A stretch of DNA of 64,000 nucleotides from Mesorhizobium sp. WSM4306. Its GTDB lineage: Bacteria; Pseudomonadota; Alphaproteobacteria; Rhizobiales; Rhizobiaceae. The notes under the pieces are model-generated. The model had not been told where the DNA came from and made no database searches. It worked only from the letters and a program-made list of their open reading frames with translations. The DNA lies in the NCBI RefSeq assembly GCF_007003975.1, contig NZ_VFTC01000015.1, positions 92,259 through 156,258 of the forward strand. Reading direction: 5' to 3'. Below, one piece after another: positions 35,401-42,867 of this stretch (its first letter is position 1; each line of letters begins with the position of its first letter). A program made the translations under genes and the position numbers.

Positions 35401-38400
35401 CAGGCGCTGTCGGTGAAGGCGGCCGGACAGGTTGCGCAAGCAAAGCTCGACATCTCGGCGGTGTTGCCGTCGGTGGCGACGAATTTCACCAAGGTTGAAG
35501 GCATCGCGCTGGCGCTGCATTCCGATGCGTTCGATGTGAAAAGCCGAACCGGTCCGATCTCGGGCACGGTGACGGCGGAAAAGATTGGTCTCGACAATCC
35601 GACCATCGCCCCGCTGATTGCCGGCAAGATCACTGCCAAGGTCGCCGGCAGTTTGGCGGCGGATGCCATCACCATCGACAGCGGTTCGGTGCAGGGCGCA
35701 GCGCTGGAAAGCGCCTTCAATGGCCGCGTCTCGCTGGCCGACGGCGCCATCGACCTCAACCTCAAGGCTGACGCCCTGTCGGCGGCATTGCCGGCAGCGG
35801 CGCGCGGCGTGCTGGCCGAGCGGACGCAGCTCAGCGCTACACTCAAGCGTGATACGCACGGCAATGTCAGTGCCAGTCCTGTCAAACTGATGTCAGGCGC
35901 GCTGACCGCCGACGGCCAGGCCAGCCTCGTCGACAACAAGCTCAGCGCCGACATCAAGGGCGCACTGTCGGACATCTCGCTGCTGTCGAAGGACGCCAAG
36001 GGCGGGGTTGGCTTTGCGCTCAACGCGCAAGGGCCTATCATGGCGCCGGACCTGTCGCTGACGGTGAGCAGCGACCGGCTGCTGGTTGTGGAGCGTGAAA
36101 TCACCGGGCTGAAGCTGACCGCCACCGGCAAGGCCGATGCCGCCAGCCCGGCGGCCAATGTGCAACTGACCGGCAATGTCGCCGGACAGGCGCTGCAAGG
36201 CAGCGCGGTGCTGGCGACGGCGGACGGCAAGAGCGCCATCAACGGCTTGCTGCTGTCGCTCGGCAAGAACAGGATTTCCGGCGACCTAGCGCTCGACGAG
36301 GCTTTCGTGCCGGTCGGCACCATCGCGCTCGACTTGCCCGACATCGGGCCGCTGGCAGCGCTGGCGCTGGAAAAGGCCGAAGGCGACGTGCGCGGCACCA
36401 TAGCCTTCACCAAGAGCAGCGATGGCCCTAACGTCGCCGTCAAGGCGTCGACGGCGTCGATCACGCGCGGCGACTTGCGGGCGAAGACCGTGTCGATCGA
36501 TGCGCTGGTCGCCAACTATCTCGCCGCGCCGGTCATCTCAGGCAAAATCCGCGCCGACAGCGTCATCTCGGGAGGCACCGCTATCAGCGGCATCGATGTC
36601 GACCTGAAGCGCGACGGCGACTGGACCGGCTTTTCCGGCGGTGCCACCGTCAAAGGCATTCCGGCGAAAGCGGCGGGCCGGGTGAAAGTGGCAGGCGGCA
36701 CCACCACCATCGAACTCGCTGCCGGGCAGGCCACGGTGCAGGGCATCAAGGCCGCCATCGCGCAGGCCTCGACCGTCAGCATCGCCAATGGCACGACGAC
36801 ATTGGACAGGCTGGTGCTCAATCTCGGCGGCGGCACGGCGACGGTGACGGGCAAGGTCGGGCAGGCGCTCGACATCAATGCCGCGCTGGCCAAGGTGCCG
36901 GCATCGCTGGCCAACAGTTTTTCGCCGGGCCTCGATGCCGCCGGGTCGATCTCCGGGACCGTGAAGGTGACGGGCGCGCCGGCCAATCCGGCCGTTGCCT
37001 TCGACATCGACGCCGGAGGGGTGCAGACGTCGCAGACGCGCAATGCCAGCCTTGGCGGCATGAACATCTCTTCGTCGGGCACCTTCGCCGGCAAGAAACT
37101 CACCTTCAACGCCGACATCAGCGACGGCGCCGGGCTTGGCCTCAAGGGTGGCGGCAGCGTTACCACAGCGGGAACGCCGGCGCTGGTGCTCGACTTCAAC
37201 GGCAAGGTGCCGTTTTCCTTCCTTGCCGCCAAGCTTGCCGCGCAAGGCCTGTCGCTGAGCGGCACGGCCAACGTCAATGTCCAGGTGCGCGGCCCGGCGA
37301 CGTCACCCGTAATCGGCGGCACAGTCAGCACGTCCGGCGCACGCCTGGTCGACGCGCGCTCGGGCCTTGCCGTCAACGACATCGCCGCCGACGTTTCGAT
37401 CGGCAATGGCGTCGCCCGGATCAATCGGCTGACCGGCACGCTGTCGACGCGCGGCAGCCTGTCGGCCAGCGGCACCGTCGGCATCAATCCGGCGCAAGGT
37501 TTTCCTGCCGACTTGTCGATCAAGCTGGTCGATGGCCGCTACACCGACGGGCGGGTGGTCACCGCCAATCTCGGCGGCGATCTGACGATCAAGGGGCCGC
37601 TCACCTCGGCGCCGGTGATTTCGGGCACCGTCAACCTCGCCAAGACCGTCATCACCGTTCCGGAGAAACTGCCGGGCTCGCTGACGGCACTCGGCGTCAA
37701 GCACAAGAACGCGCCCGCCAGCGTGCGGGCGCAAGACAAGGCCTTGCGCCCGGCCACTGCCAGCGGCGGGGGCGGCAGCGGGCTTGTCCTCGACGTCACC
37801 GTCAACGCGCCGAACCAGATCTTCATCCAGGGCAGGGGCGTCGACGCCGAGCTCGGCGGTTCGCTGAGGCTGACCGGTCCGGCGGCGTCGCCGCAAGCAG
37901 TCGGCACATTCACCTTACAGCGCGGGCGGCTGTCGATCCTCGGCAAGCGGCTGACCTTCACCGAAGGCTCGGTCGGCTTTTCCGGCTCACTGGTGCCCTA
38001 CCTCAATTTGACGGCGACATCGACGACGACCAGCGCCACCGTCACCATCGTGGTGTCGGGCGAAGCGACCAATCCGAAATTCACCTTCTCCTCGGTGCCG
38101 GCACTGCCCGAGGATGAGGTGCTGGCGCAATTGATCTTCGGCCGCTCGATGTCGAACCTGTCGCCGCTGCAGATCGCCCAACTCGCCGAGGCCGCCGGAC
38201 AACTGGCTGGCGTCGGCGGTTCGACCTCGCTGCTCGAAAATTTGCGCAGTGCAATCGGCGTCGACGATCTGGACGTAACCACCGACGAAAAAGGCGGCAC
38301 CGCCGTCTCGGCGGGCAAATACGTCAACGACCGTACCTATGTGACGATCCAGAAGGGCGACAAGCCCGGATCGGGCAAGGCGACGATCGACCTCAATGTC

Positions 38401-38481
38401 GGGCGCGGCGTCAAGCTGCGCGGCGAGGCCAACGATGGCGGCGAAGCCAAGGGCGGCATTTTCTACGAGAAGGAATATTGA
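32434..38481 (+). CDS. tamB: Translocation and assembly module protein TamB (unusually long)
   Basis: 2015 residues, against about 1260 in E. coli. One N-terminal signal anchor (about residues 7-28) puts the rest in the periplasm. The body is a long series of beta-rich, Ala/Gly/Ser/Thr-rich repeats expected to form a lipid-carrying beta-helical groove, and the final 350 residues are the conserved TamB (DUF490) domain, ending FYEKEY. A segment of about 620 residues occurs twice in tandem, which accounts for much of the extra length. It starts two bases after tamA, so the pair is co-transcribed. It spans the periplasm and partners TamA in outer-membrane assembly and phospholipid transport. Confidence 0.92.
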   Translation: MKMLRRILRLFFYTLLIVLAAAVGALVVLTKTERGRENLAGIISNIASSGDSKVTVSGIDGIWSGALTVDHVVLEDREGAWLVARKVAVDWSPLALLSKNFSADRIAAERIELARLPVASTEPAKSGSTGLPVSLDIRQIDLPQIALGQQLAGSGIAELAAKGSAKVDASPLAIETVLNVTRHDGKQGNVDANIHFAPADNKLDLDLRAAEPAGGIIANLLKLPGAPPVNIVVSGTGPLANWSGVGTFMVDGQIVTQLTGRHQLTDRGNRIEAKGDGSFEGFLPEQFRSLFAGKTSFDLAGTATAAGGVDIERATIESGAVHGTASGMVDPKGASDLSVELASKGEPVTVNVGTPAQPIMVAINNVTARAFGDGKAPMIDAGASLVSVVAGGSQVNNLDARIHSDGFDIENRSGPVSVSLAAAGLKTDVATLAPLITGKLTASLAGTVSKDEISLDEGTLRSDALNAGLTAKVTLADLAMTLKMNADAVSTALPPQISSLLGERVKFAATATRDPQGAFAANSIELTSGSLSASGTASAQGSDIQADIKGKLGDVSVLSPLVGVPVAGGVDFALTASGARNAPDFSVAADSASLTASGRTVKDIKLIASGKADIASPAAQVSLTGSVDEQPLAIKAALVTSEGKRSINGLSVALGENKVSGGLALDEKFLPLGTLTIAAPDIAPLASLAGQTVAGDIGGTVVFAKDGEAPTVTINAASVSVARGDVAAKAITVSALIANYLDSPAISGTIKADSVTSGATVVSGIGVDLKRDGDWTNFTGGATISGIPATAVGRAKIAGGTTSIEIASGEATVRGIKAAVTESSSLTIADGVTSIQRLVVDLGGGSVTLSGTAGQTLDVAATFSALPAALANDFSPGLDAAGTLDGTAQITGESANPDIRFNARLAGAETNQTRQAGLGPLDLDAAGSYSTAGGVVLDQATLSGEKISGKAAGTINPNGASDFALDLTSSGPSLPLTLGSTESPIKLELQALSVKAAGQVAQAKLDISAVLPSVATNFTKVEGIALALHSDAFDVKSRTGPISGTVTAEKIGLDNPTIAPLIAGKITAKVAGSLAADAITIDSGSVQGAALESAFNGRVSLADGAIDLNLKADALSAALPAAARGVLAERTQLSATLKRDTHGNVSASPVKLMSGALTADGQASLVDNKLSADIKGALSDISLLSKDAKGGVGFALNAQGPIMAPDLSLTVSSDRLLVVEREITGLKLTATGKADAASPAANVQLTGNVAGQALQGSAVLATADGKSAINGLLLSLGKNRISGDLALDEAFVPVGTIALDLPDIGPLAALALEKAEGDVRGTIAFTKSSDGPNVAVKASTASITRGDLRAKTVSIDALVANYLAAPVISGKIRADSVISGGTAISGIDVDLKRDGDWTGFSGGATVKGIPAKAAGRVKVAGGTTTIELAAGQATVQGIKAAIAQASTVSIANGTTTLDRLVLNLGGGTATVTGKVGQALDINAALAKVPASLANSFSPGLDAAGSISGTVKVTGAPANPAVAFDIDAGGVQTSQTRNASLGGMNISSSGTFAGKKLTFNADISDGAGLGLKGGGSVTTAGTPALVLDFNGKVPFSFLAAKLAAQGLSLSGTANVNVQVRGPATSPVIGGTVSTSGARLVDARSGLAVNDIAADVSIGNGVARINRLTGTLSTRGSLSASGTVGINPAQGFPADLSIKLVDGRYTDGRVVTANLGGDLTIKGPLTSAPVISGTVNLAKTVITVPEKLPGSLTALGVKHKNAPASVRAQDKALRPATASGGGGSGLVLDVTVNAPNQIFIQGRGVDAELGGSLRLTGPAASPQAVGTFTLQRGRLSILGKRLTFTEGSVGFSGSLVPYLNLTATSTTTSATVTIVVSGEATNPKFTFSSVPALPEDEVLAQLIFGRSMSNLSPLQIAQLAEAAGQLAGVGGSTSLLENLRSAIGVDDLDVTTDEKGGTAVSAGKYVNDRTYVTIQKGDKPGSGKATIDLNVGRGVKLRGEANDGGEAKGGIFYEKEY
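33310..37020 (+). repeat. Internal tandem duplication in tamB, unit about 1.87 kb
   Basis: The block at about 33310-35150 is repeated at about 35150-37020. Anchor points are GGCGCCAGCGA at 33430 and 35308 (1878 apart) and GTCGACCTGAAGCGCGACGG at 34732 and 36598 (1866 apart). Protein landmarks such as GASDL/GASDF, VDLKRDGDWT and LAND/LANSFSPGLDAAG recur in the same order. The copies have diverged substantially, so the event is old. Boundaries are approximate. Confidence 0.85.
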
Positions 38482-38737
38482 TCCTTGGGCCGGACTTTGG
38501 GCCCACCGCTGGAACTGGCCAAGCTTGAGTCAAGGTCTCAGTTTAACCGACGAAACGAGATTCCTGAGGAATCCATTGGGCAGTAGCAAATTTGCGTCAA
38601 GACTGTCGCTATCACGCGAACCGCTCCCCTTTCAAAGTTGCACATTCGCTAACATGTTCCCAATCCATGCCGTCTTTGACATCACGGCCTGGATGCGGAA
38701 TGTTACAAGGCGGAAAGCCAACAATGGGAGTTAAGTC

Positions 38738-40390
38738 ATGACAATTTACAAGAGTAATGGCGATCGCGTTCCCGACCACATCCTGGCCATGGCCGAAGAA
38801 GCCAAGGCGGGCAAGGTCGATCGCCGCGAGTTCCTCGCTCTGGCCAGCGTCTTCGGCGCGTCCACAGCGATGGCCTATGGCATGCTCGGACTGGTAGACC
38901 CGACGCCGGCCAAGGCCGAAGAAGTGCAAGGCAAGAAAGGCGGCACGCTGAAGGTCGCGATGTGGGTCAAGGATCCGAAGGATCCGCGCAAGGCCGACTG
39001 GTCGGAAATCGCCAACGCCGAGCGCCAGGCGCTCGAGCCGCTGGTCAAGTACACGACCGAATACACCTTCCGCCCCTATCTGCTCGAAAGCTGGGACGTC
39101 AACGACGACGCCACCGAATACACGCTGCATGTGCGCAAGGGTGTGACCTGGTCGAACGGCGATGCATTCACCGCCGATGACGTGATCTTCAACCTCAAGC
39201 GCTGGGGCGACAAGAAAGCCGAGGGCAATTCCATGCCCGGCCGTCTCGGCACCCTGATCAAGGACGACAAGCTCGACGAGAGTGCCGTAACCAAGGTCGA
39301 CGATCACACCATCAAGCTGAAGCTGGGCTCGCCAGATATTTCTATCATCCCCAATGTCTGCGACTATCCGGCCCTGATCGTCCACAAGAGCTTCGATGAA
39401 AAAGGCGGCGATTTCAAAGCCTGTCCGATCGGCACCGGTGCTTTCGAGCTGGTGTCCTACGATGTCGGCCAGAAGGTGGTCTACAAGCGCCGCGAAGACA
39501 ACAAGTGGTGGGACGGCGAAGTCTTCCTCGATGGCATCGAGTTCATCGACTATGGCACCGATCCGGCGGCCACGGTCAGCGCCTTCGAAGCGGGCGAAGT
39601 ACACACCAACTACGAAACCACGGCCGACTATGTGTCGATCCTCGACGGCATGGATCTGGTGAAGTCCGAAGTGGTCACCGCCTCGACCATCGTCTGCCGC
39701 ACCAACGTCAACAACAAGCCTTATGACAACCAGAAGGTCCGCAACGCGCTGCAGCTCGGTGTCGACAACGCCGTCGTCCTGCAGCTCGGCTATGGCAATG
39801 CCGGCACCGTCGCCGAGAACCATCACGTCTGCCAGATCCATCCGGAATATTTCGAACTGCCGAAGATCTCGCGTGATCCCGCCAAGGCCAAGGCCTTGAT
39901 GGCGGAAGCCGGCCAGGCTGATTTCGAGCATGACCTGATCACGGTCGACGAGGACTGGCAAAAGAACACCGGCGATGCGATTGCAGCCCAGTTGCGTGAC
40001 GCAGGGATCAAGGTGAAGCGTACGGTGCTGCCGGGCTCGACGTTCTGGAACGACTGGACGAAGTATCCGCTGTCCATGACCACCTGGAACATGCGGCCGC
40101 TGGGTGTCCAGGTTCTGTCGCTGGGCTACCGCACCGGTGAGTCCTGGAACGAGACAGCCTGGTCGAATCCCGACTGGGACGCCAAGCTCAATGCCGCGCT
40201 TGCCGTTGCGGACGCGGCAAAGCGCAAGGACATGATGAAGGACATCGAGCAGATCCTGCAGGATGCCGGCATCATCGTCCAGCCTTACTGGCGCAAGCTC
40301 TACAGCCACTCGGTCAAGGCGGTGCAGAACTACAAGATGCACCCGACCTTCGAACGCGACTATGGCAAGGTCTGGCTCGAGCAGGCCTGA
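38738..40390 (+). CDS. Peptide/nickel-type ABC transporter substrate-binding protein (Tat-exported)
   Basis: 550 residues of the SBP_bac_5 family, ATG behind GGGAG. The N-terminal 50 residues hold a twin-arginine motif, DRREFLALAS, followed by a hydrophobic stretch and APA-like cleavage region, so export is probably by the Tat pathway. The family pattern is clear: YTLHVRKGVTWSNGDAFTADDVIFNLKRW and ACPIGTGAFELVSYDVGQKVVYKR. It captures a peptide or related solute for the two permeases and the fused ATPase that follow. The first permease gene starts 228 bases downstream. Confidence 0.9.
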   Translation: MTIYKSNGDRVPDHILAMAEEAKAGKVDRREFLALASVFGASTAMAYGMLGLVDPTPAKAEEVQGKKGGTLKVAMWVKDPKDPRKADWSEIANAERQALEPLVKYTTEYTFRPYLLESWDVNDDATEYTLHVRKGVTWSNGDAFTADDVIFNLKRWGDKKAEGNSMPGRLGTLIKDDKLDESAVTKVDDHTIKLKLGSPDISIIPNVCDYPALIVHKSFDEKGGDFKACPIGTGAFELVSYDVGQKVVYKRREDNKWWDGEVFLDGIEFIDYGTDPAATVSAFEAGEVHTNYETTADYVSILDGMDLVKSEVVTASTIVCRTNVNNKPYDNQKVRNALQLGVDNAVVLQLGYGNAGTVAENHHVCQIHPEYFELPKISRDPAKAKALMAEAGQADFEHDLITVDEDWQKNTGDAIAAQLRDAGIKVKRTVLPGSTFWNDWTKYPLSMTTWNMRPLGVQVLSLGYRTGESWNETAWSNPDWDAKLNAALAVADAAKRKDMMKDIEQILQDAGIIVQPYWRKLYSHSVKAVQNYKMHPTFERDYGKVWLEQA

Positions 40391-40617
40391 TCGGACCGAT
40401 TGGGGGAAGGAGCTGTCCGCTCCTTTCCCCTGTCCCTTGCATCACCCGGGATCTGAAGTCGGCGCAGCAAGAATGTTGCGGACTCTTCGAGCAGGGACGT
40501 GCAATAAAACAGAGTTGATCGCATCCGAGGGTTCGCCTGACAGCCAGCTCCGCCGTTCGCGGCAGAGACGGTTTGGCAAGCCGACTCCAACCCCAACCAG
40601 ACCGGCAGGGGGCCGCC

Positions 40618-41652
40618 ATGCTTTCTTTTGTTATCAGGCGTCTCGGCACAATGGCATTGACTATGCTGTGCTTGACGATGATCGTCTTCTTCCTGATCAA
40701 TCTCGATCCCAATCTCAAGAAGCTGGCGATCAGTCAGACCGAAATGCACACGTCTGCCGAGCAGCTCGAAAACTGGCTGGCCGGACACGGCTATCGGCAG
40801 AATTTCTTCGTGCGTTATGGCCAATGGCTAGGCGTCGTGCCCAAGCAGCCAGTGACCGACCCGGCGACGGGCAAGCCGGCGCAGCGTTTCACGTTCTGCA
40901 ACGATCCGGTCGTGCCGACATTCTCCGGCGTGCTGGAGGGCGATTTCGGCTGCTCGACCAAGTTCAAGACCACGGTCGCGTCAAAGCTCTTCCCGGCGCT
41001 TAGCGCCACCGGGCTATTGATGTTGTGCGTGCTCATGGTGATGGTGCCGATCTCGCTGCTGGTCGGCATCCTTGCCGGCATGCGGGAGGGTTCGCGAACG
41101 GACCGGACGCTGTCCGTCGCTTCTATCGCCTCGACGGCGACGCCCGAATATGTCTCGGGCGTCATCTTCACCGTCATATTCGCCTCCTGGCTCGGCTGGC
41201 TGAACGGCTCGGCGGCCTCTGCAAGCCAGGGAATCACCTTCTATAATTTCACGCTGCCGGTGATGACGCTGGCGATCTACGGCATCGGCTATATCGCCCG
41301 CATGACGCGCGCTTCGATGGTCGAGGTGATGACGCAGCAATATATCCGCACCGCCCGCCTGAAAGGCCTCTCCTTCGGCAGCGTCGTGGTCAAGCACGCA
41401 CTGCGCAACGCGCTGATTGCGCCGTTCACCGTGATCATGCTGCAGTTTCCCTGGCTGCTCACCGGCGTCGTCATCGTAGAGGTGATGTTCCGCTACCAGG
41501 GTTTTGGCTACACGCTGGTTGAGGCCGCCGGCAACAACGACATCGACCTTCTGCTCGGCTGCTCGCTGGTCTCGGTGTTCATCGTGCTGATCACGCAGCT
41601 CATTTCCGACGTCGGCTACGCGTTTCTCAATCCGCGTATCAGAGTTCAGTAG
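40618..41652 (+). CDS. Peptide-type ABC transporter permease (DppB-like)
   Basis: 344 residues from ATG 40618 (AGGGGG upstream). Six predicted membrane spans; the N-terminal LSFVIRRLGTMALTML and the later MTRASMVEVMTQQYIRTARLKGLSFGSVV EAA-type loop are hallmarks of the DppB/OppB family. There is an enlarged periplasmic loop between TM1 and TM2 (about residues 55-125) containing two cysteines (FTFCNDP, DFGCSTKF), which could form a disulfide. It pairs with the next permease. Confidence 0.9.
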   Translation: MLSFVIRRLGTMALTMLCLTMIVFFLINLDPNLKKLAISQTEMHTSAEQLENWLAGHGYRQNFFVRYGQWLGVVPKQPVTDPATGKPAQRFTFCNDPVVPTFSGVLEGDFGCSTKFKTTVASKLFPALSATGLLMLCVLMVMVPISLLVGILAGMREGSRTDRTLSVASIASTATPEYVSGVIFTVIFASWLGWLNGSAASASQGITFYNFTLPVMTLAIYGIGYIARMTRASMVEVMTQQYIRTARLKGLSFGSVVVKHALRNALIAPFTVIMLQFPWLLTGVVIVEVMFRYQGFGYTLVEAAGNNDIDLLLGCSLVSVFIVLITQLISDVGYAFLNPRIRVQ

Positions 41653-41664
41653 GGGGCAAGGCGG

Positions 41665-42822
41665 ATGCAGGTCGAATATATCAGCGCCTTCAATGTCGTC
41701 TTGGGCGTCCTCGGGCGTTTCTGGCCGGTCTGGATCGCTCTTGCCATCGTCATGGGGGCGAGCTTTGCCTACAAGAAGAAGCTGGCGCTCTACGGCCAGC
41801 TGTTCGACAGCGGCGTCGGCATCGTCGGCGTCGGCATCTGCCTGTTCTGGCTGTTCACGGCGATCTTCGCGTCGACCATCTCGCCCTTCGATCCGCTGGC
41901 ACAGGTGCCGATCATGAAGGACGCGCTGCCGGGCGGGATCGAGCCGGTATCCAAGCTCATCTACTATTTCGGCGGCGACAAGCTCGCCCGCGATGTCTTC
42001 TCGCGCATGGTCTATGGCAGCCAGATCGTGCTGATCATCGCACCGGCGGCGACAGGGTTCGCGCTGATGGTCGGCATCACGCTCGGCCTGCCCGCCGGCT
42101 ATTACGGCGGCAGGATCGACACCGTGCTGTCGTTCCTGGCCAATCTGGTGCTGGCTTTCCCGGTGATCCTGCTGTTCTACCTGCTGGTGACGCCGGGCAT
42201 CATGGACACGCCCATCCCGTACGCCATGGCCGGGCTGTTCTTCCTGTTCCCGATCATCTTCTTCTCCGTGCTGTTCTGGACGCGCTACAAGAACCGTCCC
42301 GACCGGCTTTACATCCTGCTCGGGCTGACGCTCGTCATCGGCGGCTGGGTCTATGCCGGCCTCGTCTTCGACAAGGATCCGCTGAAAATCATCCACATCG
42401 ACCCGAACCAGCTCAACATCTTCGTGGCGGTGGTGTTCGCCTCCAGCCCCGGCGTGTTCCGCATCGTGCGTGGCCTTGTGATGGACATCAAGACGCGCGA
42501 CTATGTGGCGGCGGCGCAGACCCGCGGTGAATCGCCCTGGTACATCATGCTGTGGGAGATCCTGCCCAATGCGCGCGGACCGCTGATCGTCGATGCCTGC
42601 CTGCGCATCGGCTACACCACGATCCTGCTCGGCACATTGGGGTACTTCGGTCTCGGCCTGGCCCCGGAGAGCCCGGACTGGGGCACCGCGATCAAGGACG
42701 CCAGCCGCCTGCTGCGCTCCTTCATCCACCCGGCGTTGCCGCCGACGATCGCGCTGATGTCGTTCGTGCTGGGGCTGAACCTGCTCGCCGACTCGCTGCG
42801 CGAACAATCGATGAAAGACTGA
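41665..42822 (+). CDS. Peptide-type ABC transporter permease (DppC-like, with insertion)
   Basis: 385 residues, ATG behind GGGGGC, 12 bases after the previous stop. DppC-type with the cytoplasmic loop RDYVAAAQTRGESPWYIMLWEILPNARGPLIV. It is about 80-90 residues longer than usual: extra hydrophobic stretches lie at the N-terminus (VWIALAIVMGASFAYKKK) and in the middle (about residues 175-240, PYAMAGLFFLFPIIFFSVLF then RLYILLGLTLVIGG). So eight to nine spans are predicted instead of six. Confidence 0.88.
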   Translation: MQVEYISAFNVVLGVLGRFWPVWIALAIVMGASFAYKKKLALYGQLFDSGVGIVGVGICLFWLFTAIFASTISPFDPLAQVPIMKDALPGGIEPVSKLIYYFGGDKLARDVFSRMVYGSQIVLIIAPAATGFALMVGITLGLPAGYYGGRIDTVLSFLANLVLAFPVILLFYLLVTPGIMDTPIPYAMAGLFFLFPIIFFSVLFWTRYKNRPDRLYILLGLTLVIGGWVYAGLVFDKDPLKIIHIDPNQLNIFVAVVFASSPGVFRIVRGLVMDIKTRDYVAAAQTRGESPWYIMLWEILPNARGPLIVDACLRIGYTTILLGTLGYFGLGLAPESPDWGTAIKDASRLLRSFIHPALPPTIALMSFVLGLNLLADSLREQSMKD

Positions 42823-42867
42823 TCTGCGGGTTCGGCCCGACGCATGAAAACAGGATTGGAGCGACCC

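Noticed and set aside
38612..40342. A 576-codon minus-strand open frame opposite the Tat-exported binding protein
   Set aside because: Antisense to a conserved binding protein; no recognisable domain.
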